Assembly: GCF_010977555.1 (NCBI RefSeq)
Contig: NZ_CP048815.1
Location: 3,278,501 to 3,342,500 of the forward strand
Source of the DNA: Caulobacter rhizosphaerae
Lineage (GTDB): Bacteria > Pseudomonadota > Alphaproteobacteria > Caulobacterales > Caulobacteraceae
Length of the DNA stretch: 64,000 bases
Direction: 5' to 3'
The notes below the pieces were generated by a model, which ran no database searches, was not told the DNA's origin, and was given only the letters and a program-made list of their open reading frames with translations. A program made the translations under genes and the position numbers. Below, piece by piece: positions 53,918 through 62,848 of the stretch. Positions within the stretch are counted from its first letter, which is position 1. The number at the start of each line of letters is the position of its first letter.

Positions 53918-54490
53918 ATGCCGCCAGGGACCGACTCCACCGAGACCGTCAACGGGCGCTCGTCCAGCCTGGCCGGACTGCTGGCCGACGCCCTGGGCGA
54001 TCTCGCGCCGGAGCAGATCAGCGCCCGCGCCAAGATCGCCGCCGCGCTGTGGATGGTCGGCGGCGAACAGGCGCTTACGGCCCACACCGGCGGCTTCGCG
54101 CCCTGGCTGGTCAAGCGGCTAAGGGCGCATATCGAGACCAATATCGAAACGCCCCTGCGCCTCGAAGACGTCGCGGGCCTGGCGCGCGTTAGCCGCAGCC
54201 ATTTCTCGCGAGCGTTCAAGAAGACCTTCGGCGAGCCCTTCTCGCGCTATGTCATGGGCGTGCGGTTGGAACGGGCCCGGCGACTGCTGATCGACACCAA
54301 CCAATCGATCAGCGAGATCGCCCTGGCCTGCGGTCTCAGCGACCAGTCTCACCTGACCCGCCTGTTCCATCGCCGCTACGGCGCTCCGCCCCGCGCCTGG
54401 CGGCGCGTGCACGGCTGGCCGGTCGCCAGCGCCGCGGAGCAGCCGCTCGGGTTCAGGCGGCCGGGGGATCAAGCGGCAGCGCGATCGTGA
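53918..54490 (+). CDS. AraC-family transcriptional regulator
   Basis: 190 residues. The C-terminal two-HTH AraC domain starts near residue 68 (RLRAHIETNIETPLRLEDVAG), continues through SRSHFSRAFKKTFGEPFSRYV and LERARRLLIDTNQSISEIALA, and ends ACGLSDQSHLTRLFHRRYGA. The N-terminal domain is short and lacks a recognised ligand cupin. The gene end overlaps the convergent PAS kinase by 38 bp. A shared two-block promoter element lies 84 bp upstream. Confidence 0.9.
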   Translation: MPPGTDSTETVNGRSSSLAGLLADALGDLAPEQISARAKIAAALWMVGGEQALTAHTGGFAPWLVKRLRAHIETNIETPLRLEDVAGLARVSRSHFSRAFKKTFGEPFSRYVMGVRLERARRLLIDTNQSISEIALACGLSDQSHLTRLFHRRYGAPPRAWRRVHGWPVASAAEQPLGFRRPGDQAAARS

Positions 54491-56450
54491 AGATCGCCCC
54501 GCCGGCGTCGTGATTGGCCGCCGAGATCGCCCCGCCATGCTCGGTGATGATCGACTGGCAGATGGCCAGGCCGATGCCGATGCCGCCGTCCTTGGTGGTG
54601 AAGAACCCATCGAAGACGCTGGCCAGGTGCTCGGCGGCGATGCCCGGTCCGGTGTCGTGGATCGAAATCGTCACGCCGCCCGGAACCGGCGCCGCAGCCA
54701 GCCGGATCTCGCGGCGGTCGAGACCGTGGTGGTCGATGGCCTGGAGACTGTTGATCAGCAGGTTGACCACCACCTGCTGCAACTGGATCCGGTCGCCGTG
54801 AATGGCCGGGAGATCCCGATCCAGGGCCAGGCTTATGGTGATGGCCTTGGCTTCGATCTCGTGGCGCACGATCATCACGGCTTCCTCGATGGTCGCGCGC
54901 AAATCCAGCCGCGCATGCCGCGGCTGGCGCTTCATGGCCATTCCGCGCACCCGCTCGATGATCTCGCTGGCGCGGCCGGCGCTGGCGGCGATCCGTTCGG
55001 TCAGCATGCGAACCTTTTCGAGATTGGGCGGGTTCTGGGCTAGCCAGCGCAGGCTCGTGTCGGCGTTGGTGGCGATCGCCGAGAGCGGCTGATTGACCTC
55101 GTGCGCGATCGAGGCCGCCAGTTCCCCCAGGGTCGACAGGCGCGCCGCGTGGGCGAAGTTGGCCTGCAGGCGACGGAGCTCGCCCTCGGTCCACAGCCGT
55201 TCAGTGACGTCCTCGATGGTGATGAACGTGGTGTCCATGTACTCGGGCGGCGCGGGATAGGTCACCGAGAACACCACATCCAGAACCCGTCCGTCGAACG
55301 TGGCCATCTTGGCCTGTTCTACATAGTTGCGGCGGCCCTCGAAGTGGGCCTCCATCACCCGGTTGGCCATTTTCGGCGTGGCCGAGAACAGATAGCGCAC
55401 CGACTGGATGAGCTCCGCGGCGTTGCGCGCCCCGAACAGTCGGACGGCGGCCTGGTTGACCTCGGTCACCACGACGACGTCCTTGGCCAGTTCGACCAAT
55501 TCAGGGTGGTCGTCCAGAAAGTTGGCGATGTCGGTGACCCCCTGGGCCCGCAGCTTCTGAAACTCGTCGCCGGAGCGGCGGGAGTCGACATAGAGCAGCG
55601 GCGTGGGTGCGAAATGGATCAGCTTGCGGTAGCGGTCCTCGCTGGCCTGAAGCTCCCAGGCCGTGCGGTCGTCGCTGACTGCGCCGTTGACCATCAGGAA
55701 CACCGCCTCGGCGCGGCCCGGCTCGGCCGACCGCCAGGCGGTCGCGGTCGCCCCGGCCAGCACGCCGTACAGTCCCAGCACCTGGACAAGGGGCGAGCCG
55801 ACTGGCCGCTCGAGGGCGGCGGCCAGCAGCCCCGCTATGGCCTCCCGGCTCTCGGCCGGCCAGAAGTCGCCCAAGGGGCGCCCGATCGTCCGGTCGCGCT
55901 CGGCCGAACCCCCGAACAGTCGAACTGCGCGCACGTTGGCGTCGATGATCCGACAGTCGCCGAGCAGCGCGCCGCCGTCGGCCCCGGCGGCGCGAGCGGC
56001 GCGGGTCCCGACCACGTCCAGTTCCCAGCAGGCCGCGATCGTCCGCCGCAGCTCTGTCGGTCCGTCCAGGCCGCTCAGATGCGGACGCGAACGCGCCGCC
56101 TGTCCGTACTCGACCACGTCCCTCAACGAGCCGTCGGCGTTGCGCCTCAGGGTGCGACGCACGTGGGCGGCAACGGCGGGACCGGCCGCCCCGCTGCGGC
56201 GGATGTCGCCCTCCCAGGCGCCCTCGCGCAGCAACAGCGCCCATTCCTCGTCATGGAGCTGGGCGTCGGAAGCCAGTTCGCGCAGGTCCAGACCCACCAT
56301 CGCCATGGCCGGCCAGCCGTAAAGACTCTCGGCCGCCGGGTTCCAGTAGCGGACGACGCCCGCAGGGTCGGTGACGACGACGGCCTCCATCGCGAGATCG
56401 GCCAGGTCACCGCAATCCCCTCGCCCCAAGGTGCGAAACAGCACGGTCAT
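54453..56450 (-). CDS. Soluble PAS-domain sensor histidine kinase
   Basis: 665 residues with no transmembrane helix or signal peptide. An N-terminal PAS domain (MEAVVVTDPAGVVRYWNPAAE) is followed by a second sensory region, a third PAS-like region (VTEVNQAAVRLFGARNAAEL) and a HisKA domain with LGELAASIAHEVNQPLSAI (His450). The HATPase_c domain has VVNLLINSLQAIDH, ISIHDTGPGIAAEHL and DGGIGIGLAICQSI. HEVNQPL kinases usually partner FixJ-type regulators; one is encoded at 57519. Ligand is unknown. Confidence 0.9.
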   Translation of the reverse strand: MTVLFRTLGRGDCGDLADLAMEAVVVTDPAGVVRYWNPAAESLYGWPAMAMVGLDLRELASDAQLHDEEWALLLREGAWEGDIRRSGAAGPAVAAHVRRTLRRNADGSLRDVVEYGQAARSRPHLSGLDGPTELRRTIAACWELDVVGTRAARAAGADGGALLGDCRIIDANVRAVRLFGGSAERDRTIGRPLGDFWPAESREAIAGLLAAALERPVGSPLVQVLGLYGVLAGATATAWRSAEPGRAEAVFLMVNGAVSDDRTAWELQASEDRYRKLIHFAPTPLLYVDSRRSGDEFQKLRAQGVTDIANFLDDHPELVELAKDVVVVTEVNQAAVRLFGARNAAELIQSVRYLFSATPKMANRVMEAHFEGRRNYVEQAKMATFDGRVLDVVFSVTYPAPPEYMDTTFITIEDVTERLWTEGELRRLQANFAHAARLSTLGELAASIAHEVNQPLSAIATNADTSLRWLAQNPPNLEKVRMLTERIAASAGRASEIIERVRGMAMKRQPRHARLDLRATIEEAVMIVRHEIEAKAITISLALDRDLPAIHGDRIQLQQVVVNLLINSLQAIDHHGLDRREIRLAAAPVPGGVTISIHDTGPGIAAEHLASVFDGFFTTKDGGIGIGLAICQSIITEHGGAISAANHDAGGAIFTIALPLDPPAA

Positions 56451-56901
56451 GACCGGCGCGCTCCGGTCGTGGCGGCAAGGCAGCGGCGTCGGGACTTCGT
56501 CATGATCCCGACATTACCGCGGTCGATCGCCCCGACCCTCACACGTTCGGGCCGGTCCGCTCCCCCCTCTTCCGCGTCAATGAAGACGGCCGGGGGTTTA
56601 CCTCGCCCCCTCGTTTCCGCAGGCCCGACCATCGCCCTGGCTACCTATCCTTTGGTCTGGGGGCCATAGCGCCTTCTTGGGTGGCGGCCGGGAATTTCGG
56701 GGCCGCGGACGCCGCCCGCGGTTCGCCCACCGCATAGTTTCGGCCCCCCGACCCTGCGGCGACACTCCTGTCGAGCCGTGTCAATCGGACGCGGCAGGGA
56801 TGGCGAACGCGAGATTTTTTCCGATTTCATCTCGCGACCAACGAAGCGGTAGGCGAGCGCCCAACCTGTCCGGCTCAACCCGAAACGAGGCGATCAGGCG
56901 A
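56451..56901. other. Intergenic region
   Basis: About 450 bp between the divergent kinase and DUF427 genes. No gene is convincing: short ORFs lack family features and ribosome-binding sites. It contains GC palindromes around 56690-56760 and must hold the promoters of both genes. Confidence 0.45.
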
Positions 56902-56949
56902 ATGAAGCTTCGGCTCGCGCTTGATCGTCAGACCCCACAGGTGGACCCC

Positions 56950-57357
56950 ATGATCACTTCCGAAACGGACCAAACCCCACGCATCCGCGGCGGCGTCCGC
57001 GCCCGCGCGCTGTTCGAAGGCCACGACATTGCCGACAGCCAGGACGTGGTCGTCGTGGAAGAGGCGGGCCATGCGCCGGCCTACTACTTCCCGCGTCACG
57101 ATGTGTTCATGGTCTTCCTGCGCCAGACCGACAAGGTCACGCGCAACCCCGACAAGGGCGACGCCCGCCATTTCATGATCTATCGGGACCAGCATATCGT
57201 CGACGACCTGGCCTGGTCCTACGAGACCCCGCGTTCGGCCTTCGCCGCCATCGCCGGCCGCATCGCCTTCCATCCCGCCCACGTCGACTTCCAGATCGAC
57301 GGGCAGCCGGCCGCATGGACCGGGGAAGACGACGACCCGGAGGTCGCGGCCGGCTGA
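56950..57357 (+). CDS. DUF427-family protein
   Basis: About 135 residues from the ATG at 56950, which follows AGGTGG; an in-frame ATG at 56902 is also possible. The DUF427 domain (small beta-barrel) is shown by VRARALFEGHDIADSQDVVVV, YYFPRHDVFMVFLRQTDK and HFMIYRDQHIVDDLAWSYETP. The family is widespread with no established function. It lies between the PAS kinase and the FixJ-type regulator and may be read with the latter. Confidence 0.85.
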   Translation: MITSETDQTPRIRGGVRARALFEGHDIADSQDVVVVEEAGHAPAYYFPRHDVFMVFLRQTDKVTRNPDKGDARHFMIYRDQHIVDDLAWSYETPRSAFAAIAGRIAFHPAHVDFQIDGQPAAWTGEDDDPEVAAG

Positions 57358-57518
57358 TTTGGGGGGCCGCGCCATGCCCTGTTCGGGTCTGGCCGCCCCA
57401 CGGCGCGGGGCTCATAACGCGGACGAACCAGGGCCGGGTCATGACAAACCTTCCCGCCGAAGACTGCCCTCGCAAGTGCGTCGCCAGCCTCGGCGCGACC
57501 GCGCTCAGGAGGCTTTCG

Positions 57519-58217
57519 ATGACTGAACCCCTACCCCTCGCGCGGGACGAGCGCGGTTTCGCCGGACTGTCCGCCAAGGTTCAGGCCGAGGCCAAACCGC
57601 TGGTCATCGTGGTCGATGACGACGAAGCGGTGCGGCTTTCGATCTGCGAGCTGCTGGAGTCGGTCGGCATCGACTCCGCGGCTTTTGGTTCCACCCGCGA
57701 GCTGCTCGAGGCGGATGTGCTGCATCGACCCGGCTGCATGATCCTGGACGTGCGCATGCCGGGCCTGAGCGGGCTGGACTTCCAGAGCCAGCTGGCCGCC
57801 CAGGGCATCCCGACGTCGATCATCTTCCTGACCGGTCACGGCGACATACCGATGACGGTCCAGGCGATGAAGGCCGGGGCCATCGAGTTCCTGACCAAGC
57901 CCGCCCGCGACCAGACCCTGCTGGACGCCGTCAACCGCGCCATCGCCGCCGACCAGGCCAAGCGCGGCGACGCCCAGACGGCGCGGGAGAACGCCACGCT
58001 CTACCAGAGCCTGACGCCACGCGAACGCCAGGTCATGCGCTCGGTGGTCCAAGGCGCGCTGAACAAGCAGATCGCCTATGAACTCGGCATCACGGAAGTG
58101 ACGGTCAAGCTGCACCGTAGCAGCCTGATGAAGAAGATGCGCACCCCCTTCGTCACCCATCTGGTGCGCGCCTGGCAGTCCCTGCCCGCGCCCCTTCGAG
58201 ACGAATTGCCCGTCTAG
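57519..58217 (+). CDS. FixJ/NodW-type response regulator
   Basis: 232 residues. Receiver domain with the acidic triplet VVDDDEAVRL, phospho-acceptor Asp77 in CMILDVRMPGLSGLD and the Lys motif FLTKPARDQ. The LuxR-type HTH has TPRERQVMRSVVQGALNKQIA and ITEVTVKLHRSSLMKKM, characteristic of FixJ-like regulators. The ATG at 57519 follows AGGAGG by 7 bp. It is the likely partner of the PAS kinase and a candidate regulator of the shared two-block promoters. Confidence 0.92.
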   Translation: MTEPLPLARDERGFAGLSAKVQAEAKPLVIVVDDDEAVRLSICELLESVGIDSAAFGSTRELLEADVLHRPGCMILDVRMPGLSGLDFQSQLAAQGIPTSIIFLTGHGDIPMTVQAMKAGAIEFLTKPARDQTLLDAVNRAIAADQAKRGDAQTARENATLYQSLTPRERQVMRSVVQGALNKQIAYELGITEVTVKLHRSSLMKKMRTPFVTHLVRAWQSLPAPLRDELPV

Positions 58218-58246
58218 GCCGAGCATCGACGATGGCGACGCCTGTA

Positions 58247-58286
58247 CGCGGGTATGGGGCGCCCTGGGCCTTTGGCCAAATCGCTC
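58247..58286 (+). promoter_or_regulatory. Shared two-block element, site B (GST gene)
   Basis: CGCGGGTATGGG at 58247 and CCTTTGGCCAAATCGCTC from 58269, spacing 22 nt. It lies 54 bp before the GST ATG. Confidence 0.6.
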
Positions 58287-58340
58287 CGGATCGGCTCGGC
58301 GCGTAGCGTCTCCAGCACACCCATCGCCCGGAGATCCCGC

Positions 58341-58931
58341 ATGAAACTCTACTACGCCATCGGCGCCTGCAGCCTCGCCGACAAGATCGCCCTGGCCGAG
58401 GCCGGCATTCCCTGCGACTTCGAACGCGTCGAGCTGCATACGCGGACCACCGAGACCGGGGCGGACTACGCGGCCATCAATCCCAAGGGCTACGTGCCGG
58501 CGCTGGTGCTCGACGGCGGCGAGATGATCACCGAGAACATCGCCATCCTGTCCTGGGTCGCCGAGCAGTCGCCAACCCTTCGTCCCGACGGCCCGTTGGG
58601 CTGGTTCCGACTGCTGGAGTCGCTGGCCTACATCTCGACCGAGGTCCACAAGAGCTTCCATACCTTCTTCATTCCGGATGTGACCGAGGAGGCCAAGGAG
58701 CAGGCTCGCGCCCTGGCGACCCTGCGGCTGGACTACCTGGCGGCCAGTCTCGGCGACGCCTACCTGCTGGGCCCGAAACTGACCGTCGCCGACCCGTACC
58801 TGTTCGTGATCATGACCTGGGCCAAGCCCAACGGCGTCGTCCTGCCCGCGCCCCTGGCGGCCTACTACGAGCGGATGAAGGCCCGCCCCGCGGTCGCCGC
58901 GGCGCTCGCCAGCGAAGGCTTGCAGGTCTGA
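58341..58931 (+). CDS. Glutathione S-transferase
   Basis: 196 residues. The thioredoxin-like N-terminal domain reads MKLYYAIGACSLADKIALAE with the typical SLADKIALxE turn, INPKGYVPALVLDGGEMITE and NIAILSWVAEQSP; the helical C-terminal domain is LGDAYLLGPKLTVADPYLFV. Glutathione conjugation or peroxide/isomerase activity is possible. The ATG at 58341 follows GGAG; the longer ORF from 58254 overlaps the shared two-block promoter element and is rejected. Confidence 0.9.
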   Translation: MKLYYAIGACSLADKIALAEAGIPCDFERVELHTRTTETGADYAAINPKGYVPALVLDGGEMITENIAILSWVAEQSPTLRPDGPLGWFRLLESLAYISTEVHKSFHTFFIPDVTEEAKEQARALATLRLDYLAASLGDAYLLGPKLTVADPYLFVIMTWAKPNGVVLPAPLAAYYERMKARPAVAAALASEGLQV

Positions 58932-58953
58932 CCATCGGCGGGCGGCGCCTATG

Positions 58954-58993
58954 CGCCGGTATAGGTCCCGCACGCCCTTTCACCCAATCGATC
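58954..58993 (+). promoter_or_regulatory. Shared two-block element, site C (NmrA-like gene pair)
   Basis: CGCCGGTATAGG at 58954 and CCTTTCACCCAATCGATC from 58976, spacing 22 nt. It lies 76 bp before the ATG of the first NmrA-like gene. Confidence 0.6.
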
Positions 58994-59069
58994 CCATCCA
59001 GGTTCGCGCCCTAGGTTTTCCGTTCAGGCCGAGCCGCCAGAGTCGGGCGCCGGAGACGGAGGTGTTGAG

Positions 59070-59864
59070 ATGAAGATCGTGGTGGTTGGCGGGAGCGGAC
59101 GGATTGGCGAAAAGCTGGTCTACAATCTTCGCCAGGACGACTATCGCGTCCTTGAGGCCTCGCCCTCGTTCGGCGTGAACACGATCACGCGGGAAGGCCT
59201 CGATCGGGCGCTCGACGGCGCAACCGTCGTGGTCGACGTCACCCAGTCGCCGACGCTGGACGGCCCAGGGGCGCTGGCTTTCTTCGAGGCCTCGGGGCGC
59301 AACCTGCTGGCCGCCGGAAAAGCCGCGGGCGTGCGCCACCACATCGCGCTGTCGATCGTCGGCACAGACCGCTTGCAGGCCAGCGGCTATTTCCAGGCCA
59401 AGAAGATCCAGGAAGACCTGATCAAGGCTTCCGGCCTGCCCTTCTCGATCCTGCGCTCGACCCAGTTCTTCGAATTCATCAGCGGCGTCGTGCAGGACGG
59501 CACGGACCGCGACATCGTCATCTCGCCCGCCCGCGTGCAGCCGATCGCCGCCGAGGACGTGGCCGAGACCCTGGCCGATCTGGCCCTGGGCTCGCCGATC
59601 AACGGCGCCGTCGAGGTTGCGGGGCCCGAACGCTTCCGGCTCGACGCCCTGGCCGCGGAGGTCCTCACCGCCTTGGAGGATCCCCGCCAGGTCCAGCCAG
59701 ATCCGGCCGTTCCCTATTTCGGCGCCCGGCTGGACGAGGCCTCCCTGCTGCCCGGCGCGACCGCCCGCATCGCGCCCACCCGCTTCCATGATTGGCTGAG
59801 CGCCAGCCTGCAGGCTCCGCCGATCGCCCCCCGAACCATGCGCGGGCAAGGATATGCACCATGA
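59070..59864 (+). CDS. NmrA-like NAD(P)-binding protein, copy 1
   Basis: 264 residues. The Rossmann start is MKIVVVGGSGRIGEKLVYNL, with GGSGRIG as the dinucleotide loop. A conserved core follows, including VVVDVTQSPTLDGPGALAFF, ALSIVGTDRLQASGYFQAK and FSILRSTQFFEFI. The three copies in this window align over the full length. Atypical extended-SDR enzymes of this type often reduce small carbonyls or act as redox sensors. It shares a 4-bp overlap (ATGA) with the next gene. Confidence 0.85.
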   Translation: MKIVVVGGSGRIGEKLVYNLRQDDYRVLEASPSFGVNTITREGLDRALDGATVVVDVTQSPTLDGPGALAFFEASGRNLLAAGKAAGVRHHIALSIVGTDRLQASGYFQAKKIQEDLIKASGLPFSILRSTQFFEFISGVVQDGTDRDIVISPARVQPIAAEDVAETLADLALGSPINGAVEVAGPERFRLDALAAEVLTALEDPRQVQPDPAVPYFGARLDEASLLPGATARIAPTRFHDWLSASLQAPPIAPRTMRGQGYAP

Positions 59865-60619
59865 AGATCGTCGTCGCCGGCGGGACCGGTTGTGTCGGCG
59901 CCCGGCTCGCCGAGATCCTCCGCCGCCAGGGCCATGAGGTTCTCATCGCCGCCCGCGCGTCGGGCGTGGATGTGATCACCCGCCAGGGCCTGGACGAGGT
60001 CATGGTCGGCGCCGAGGTAGTGGTCGACGTCCTCAACTCGCCGTCGTTCGATGATGCGCCGGCCATGGCGTTCTTCCAGACCTCCAGCCGCAATCTCCTG
60101 GAGGCGGCTTCCGCGGAGGGCGTACGCCACTATCTGGCGCTCTCGATCGTCGGCTGCGAGCGGCTGCAGGGCAGCGGCTACTTCAGAGCCAAGCTGGCCC
60201 AGGAGAACCTGGTCCGCGACGGCGGCGTACCCTATTCGATCCTGCGCGCGACGCAGTTCTTCGAGTTCCTTGACCGCGTCGTGGACGATGGGCTGGACGG
60301 CGACGTGGTCCGCCTGGCCCCGGCTCGCGTGCAGTTCATCGCCGCCGAGGACGTCGCCGCCGCTCTGGCCGACATCGTCGATCGCGCCCCGGCCAACGAC
60401 ACGCTCGAGGTCGCGGGTCCCGACCCGTTCCGCCTCGATGACCTGGTCCAGCGCTTTATGACCGCCCGCCAGGACGAGCGCCCGGTCGTGGCCGAACCGA
60501 CGGCGCTCTATTTCGGAACCCCGCTGGGCGACGAGACCCTGATCGCCGACGGAAATCCGCGCTTCGGCCATACCGAATTCGACCTCTGGCTGCAGCGCGC
60601 GAATAAGAGCGCGGACTGA
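59861..60619 (+). CDS. NmrA-like NAD(P)-binding protein, copy 2
   Basis: 252 residues, starting MKIVVAGGTGCVGARLAEIL. The ATG at 59861 overlaps the stop of copy 1 (ATGA), so translation is coupled. The core VVVDVLNSPSFDDAPAMAFF, ALSIVGCERLQGSGYFRAKL and YSILRATQFFEFLDRV parallels copies 1 and 3. No Tyr-x-x-x-Lys catalytic pair of classical SDRs was seen; a YFRAK motif occupies that region. It is followed by a hairpin terminator. Confidence 0.85.
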   Translation: MKIVVAGGTGCVGARLAEILRRQGHEVLIAARASGVDVITRQGLDEVMVGAEVVVDVLNSPSFDDAPAMAFFQTSSRNLLEAASAEGVRHYLALSIVGCERLQGSGYFRAKLAQENLVRDGGVPYSILRATQFFEFLDRVVDDGLDGDVVRLAPARVQFIAAEDVAAALADIVDRAPANDTLEVAGPDPFRLDDLVQRFMTARQDERPVVAEPTALYFGTPLGDETLIADGNPRFGHTEFDLWLQRANKSAD

Positions 60620-60640
60620 CGCAGGCGTCCGTAACGCAAG

Positions 60641-60668
60641 AGCGGGCGGTCCAGCCGGACCGCCCGCT
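60641..60668. terminator. Hairpin between convergent NmrA-like genes
   Basis: Perfect 12-bp stem AGCGGGCGGTCC / GGACCGCCCGCT with a 4-nt loop, lying between copies 2 and 3. Only a short T-run follows. It probably ends transcription from both directions. Confidence 0.7.
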
Positions 60669-60692
60669 TTCGCATGGCTGCAACGAAGTTGG

Positions 60693-61451
60693 TCAGGCCG
60701 CGGCCGGAACCACGTCCCTCAACCAGTCCTCGAACATGGTCCGGCCGAGAATGGGGGCCTCGCCCGGCGTCAGCGAGCGCTCCTGCAGCTTGACGCCGAA
60801 ATAGAGCGCCGCCGGATCGGCGACGACCTTGCGGGGATCGCCCTTGGCCTGCAGATAGCGGGCGACGAACCTGTCCAGGCCGAAGGCCGAGGGTCCGGCG
60901 ACCTCGACCAGCCCGTTCACCGGTTGGCCCAGCACGACGTCGGTCAAGGCGCCGGCGACATCGGGCGCGGCGATCGGCTGGACCAGGGCGGGCGACACGT
61001 GCACCTCGTCGCCGACCTGCCCCGCCTGGATGATGCCCTGGACGAACGGAAAGAACTGGGTCGAGCGCAGGATCGAATAGGGAATCGGCGAGGCCCGGAT
61101 CAGGGCTTCCTGGACGATCTTGGCCCGGAAATAACCGCTCTCCTGCAGGCGCTCGGTCCCGACGACCGACAGGGCGACATGGTGCTTGATCCCGGCCTTC
61201 CGCCCAGCGGCCAAGAGGTTGCGGCCCGAGGTGACGAAGAAATCGAGCGCCGGGCCAGCCTCGAACTGTGGCGAGTTGGCGACGTCGACCACGATGTCGG
61301 CGCCCGCGAGCGCCGCGTCCAGCCCCTCGCCCGTCAAGGTGTTGACCCCAGTGTTCGGCGCGGCGGCGATGGCCTCGTGGCCCTGGCGGGCCAAATTGGC
61401 GACGACGCTGGAACCGATCAGGCCAGTCCCGCCGATGACGACGATTTTCAT
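60693..61451 (-). CDS. NmrA-like NAD(P)-binding protein, copy 3
   Basis: 252 residues on the opposite strand to copies 1 and 2, convergent with copy 2. The start MKIVVIGGTGLIGSSVVANL is typical, and IVVDVANSPQFEAGPALDFF, ALSVVGTERLQESGYFRAKI and YSILRSTQFFPFVQGI parallel the other copies. The ATG at 61451 follows GAGGAG. It shares a divergent 300-bp region with the AhpD-like gene. Confidence 0.85.
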   Translation of the reverse strand: MKIVVIGGTGLIGSSVVANLARQGHEAIAAAPNTGVNTLTGEGLDAALAGADIVVDVANSPQFEAGPALDFFVTSGRNLLAAGRKAGIKHHVALSVVGTERLQESGYFRAKIVQEALIRASPIPYSILRSTQFFPFVQGIIQAGQVGDEVHVSPALVQPIAAPDVAGALTDVVLGQPVNGLVEVAGPSAFGLDRFVARYLQAKGDPRKVVADPAALYFGVKLQERSLTPGEAPILGRTMFEDWLRDVVPAAA

Positions 61452-61751
61452 AGCGCTTCTCCTCGAATGGATCGTCCGGGAAACATGACGCAAGCGTGCG
61501 CGGACGCACGCGAGGCGATGGATCGGCCCGGCGCCCGTCCTGGGCGCGGTGGACCTCCGCCGAGGGCGTATCGGCGCACGCCCTCACCACACCACGCCTG
61601 GACCTTGGAACAGCTTGACGACGCCTCGGCGCCAAGACCGCCCCGCGGCCCCCGTCCCAAGGGCGTGTCGGTGAGCCCTGTGCGGATGATGGCGCTCATT
61701 CCGTTCGGGCGCGCATGTTGCGGCGTCTTCACCGTCAAAGAGGAACCGACG
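61452..61751. other. Divergent region between NmrA-like copy 3 and AhpD-like gene
   Basis: 300 bp with no gene seen. It contains several inverted GC-rich segments. The two-block element of sites A-D was not found here in either orientation. Promoters for both genes are expected. Confidence 0.4.
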
Positions 61752-62219
61752 ATGACCCAGTCCCCCCGCTTCGCCCCGTTCAAGCTCGCGCCCGACGTGA
61801 CCAAGGCCATGCTCGCCGTCGAAGCCGCCCTGGGCGAGACCGGCATCGAGCGCGGCCTCGGCGAACTGGTCCGCCTGCGCGCCTCCCAGATCAACGGCTG
61901 CGCCGCCTGCATCTTCATGCATGTGCAGGACGCCCGCTCGCACGGCGAAACCGAGCTGCGCCTCCAGATGCTCAACGCGTGGCGCGAGTCTTCGCTGTTC
62001 ACCGATCGCGAACGCGCCGCCCTGGCCTGGGCCGAGTCGCTGACCCGGATCACCAAAACCCACGCGCCCGACGCCGACTACGAAGTGGTCAAGGCCCAGT
62101 TCAGCGAGGCTGAAATCGCGGCCCTGACCATCATCATCAGCCAGATCAACGCCTGGAATCGGCTGCAGATCGCCGCCCGCGCGGCCCACCCGGCCCAGCC
62201 GGCCGCCGTCGCGGCCTGA
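61752..62219 (+). CDS. AhpD-like carboxymuconolactone decarboxylase-family protein
   Basis: 155-residue all-helical protein. The AhpD-type redox motif CxxC is at Cys50 and Cys53 (QINGCAACIFMHVQDA), preceded by the ELVRLRASQINGC signature and followed by LTIIISQINAWNRLQIAAR. Such proteins are alkylhydroperoxidase or thiol-dependent peroxide-reduction partners. The ATG follows AGAGGAACCG. It may act with the GST and NAD(P)-binding proteins in oxidant defence. Confidence 0.88.
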   Translation: MTQSPRFAPFKLAPDVTKAMLAVEAALGETGIERGLGELVRLRASQINGCAACIFMHVQDARSHGETELRLQMLNAWRESSLFTDRERAALAWAESLTRITKTHAPDADYEVVKAQFSEAEIAALTIIISQINAWNRLQIAARAAHPAQPAAVAA

Positions 62220-62411
62220 CCCGACGGCCCGCAGCCGCCCGGATCGCGTCGAAGCCCCCCAATGTTCGACGCGCGAAGGCGACCGGCCTCGAAAGGGCGA
62301 CAGGTCGCCTTCGGTCGCGCCCCGGCCTCCCAGCGCGCCGGGGCGCGCCTCTTTCAACCCCCCCTCCGCGGCCGACAGGTCCCGGGGTCCTGGCGCAAGG
62401 AGATCGCCCTG

Positions 62412-62819
62412 ATGAAATATACGTGCATCGGCCTAGCCGCCCTGCTTGGCGTGCTCGCCGTGGCCAATGGCCTGTTCATGCTGTTTTCGCCCGAAGGCTG
62501 GTACTTCGCCGTGCCCGGCGTGACCACGACGGGCCCGTACAATCAGCACTTCATCCGCGACATCGGCCTGATCTTCCTGCTGATCGGCGCGGCCTATCTG
62601 ACCGGCGTCGCCCGGCCTGACCTGCGCTTGATCTTCTGGACGGGATCGACGATCTGGCTTTCGGGCCATGCCCTTTTCCATTTCTGGGAAGTGGCGGTCG
62701 GCATCTGCTCGGCCTCGGCGCTCGCCCGCGACTTCATGGCCGTCACCCTGCCCGCCATCCTCGGCTGGCTGATCACCGCCTGGGCGGCGCGACGCGGCGC
62801 CGCGAGCGCCAATCGCTGA
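62412..62819 (+). CDS. Small four-helix membrane protein
   Basis: 135 residues with four hydrophobic segments: CIGLAALLGVLAVANGLFML, IGLIFLLIGAAYLTGV, LIFWTGSTIWLSGHALFHF and FMAVTLPAILGWLITAW. The ATG at 62412 follows AAGGAG by 9 bp. Family is not recognised; the layout is similar to DoxX-like or DUF4345-type small membrane proteins. It lies after the AhpD-like gene in the same direction. Confidence 0.75.
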   Translation: MKYTCIGLAALLGVLAVANGLFMLFSPEGWYFAVPGVTTTGPYNQHFIRDIGLIFLLIGAAYLTGVARPDLRLIFWTGSTIWLSGHALFHFWEVAVGICSASALARDFMAVTLPAILGWLITAWAARRGAASANR

Positions 62820-62848
62820 GCCGCCCTCGGATCTCCTGAACGGCTAGA

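Noticed and set aside
56645..56878. 77-codon minus-strand ORF in the gap between the PAS kinase and the DUF427 gene
   Set aside because: Arg/Gly-rich, no ribosome-binding site and no family feature.
61560..61600. Possible fifth copy of the two-block element before the AhpD-like gene (GGGCGTATCGG)
   Set aside because: The second block (CCTT...ATCG) is absent at the 22-nt position and the first block differs.
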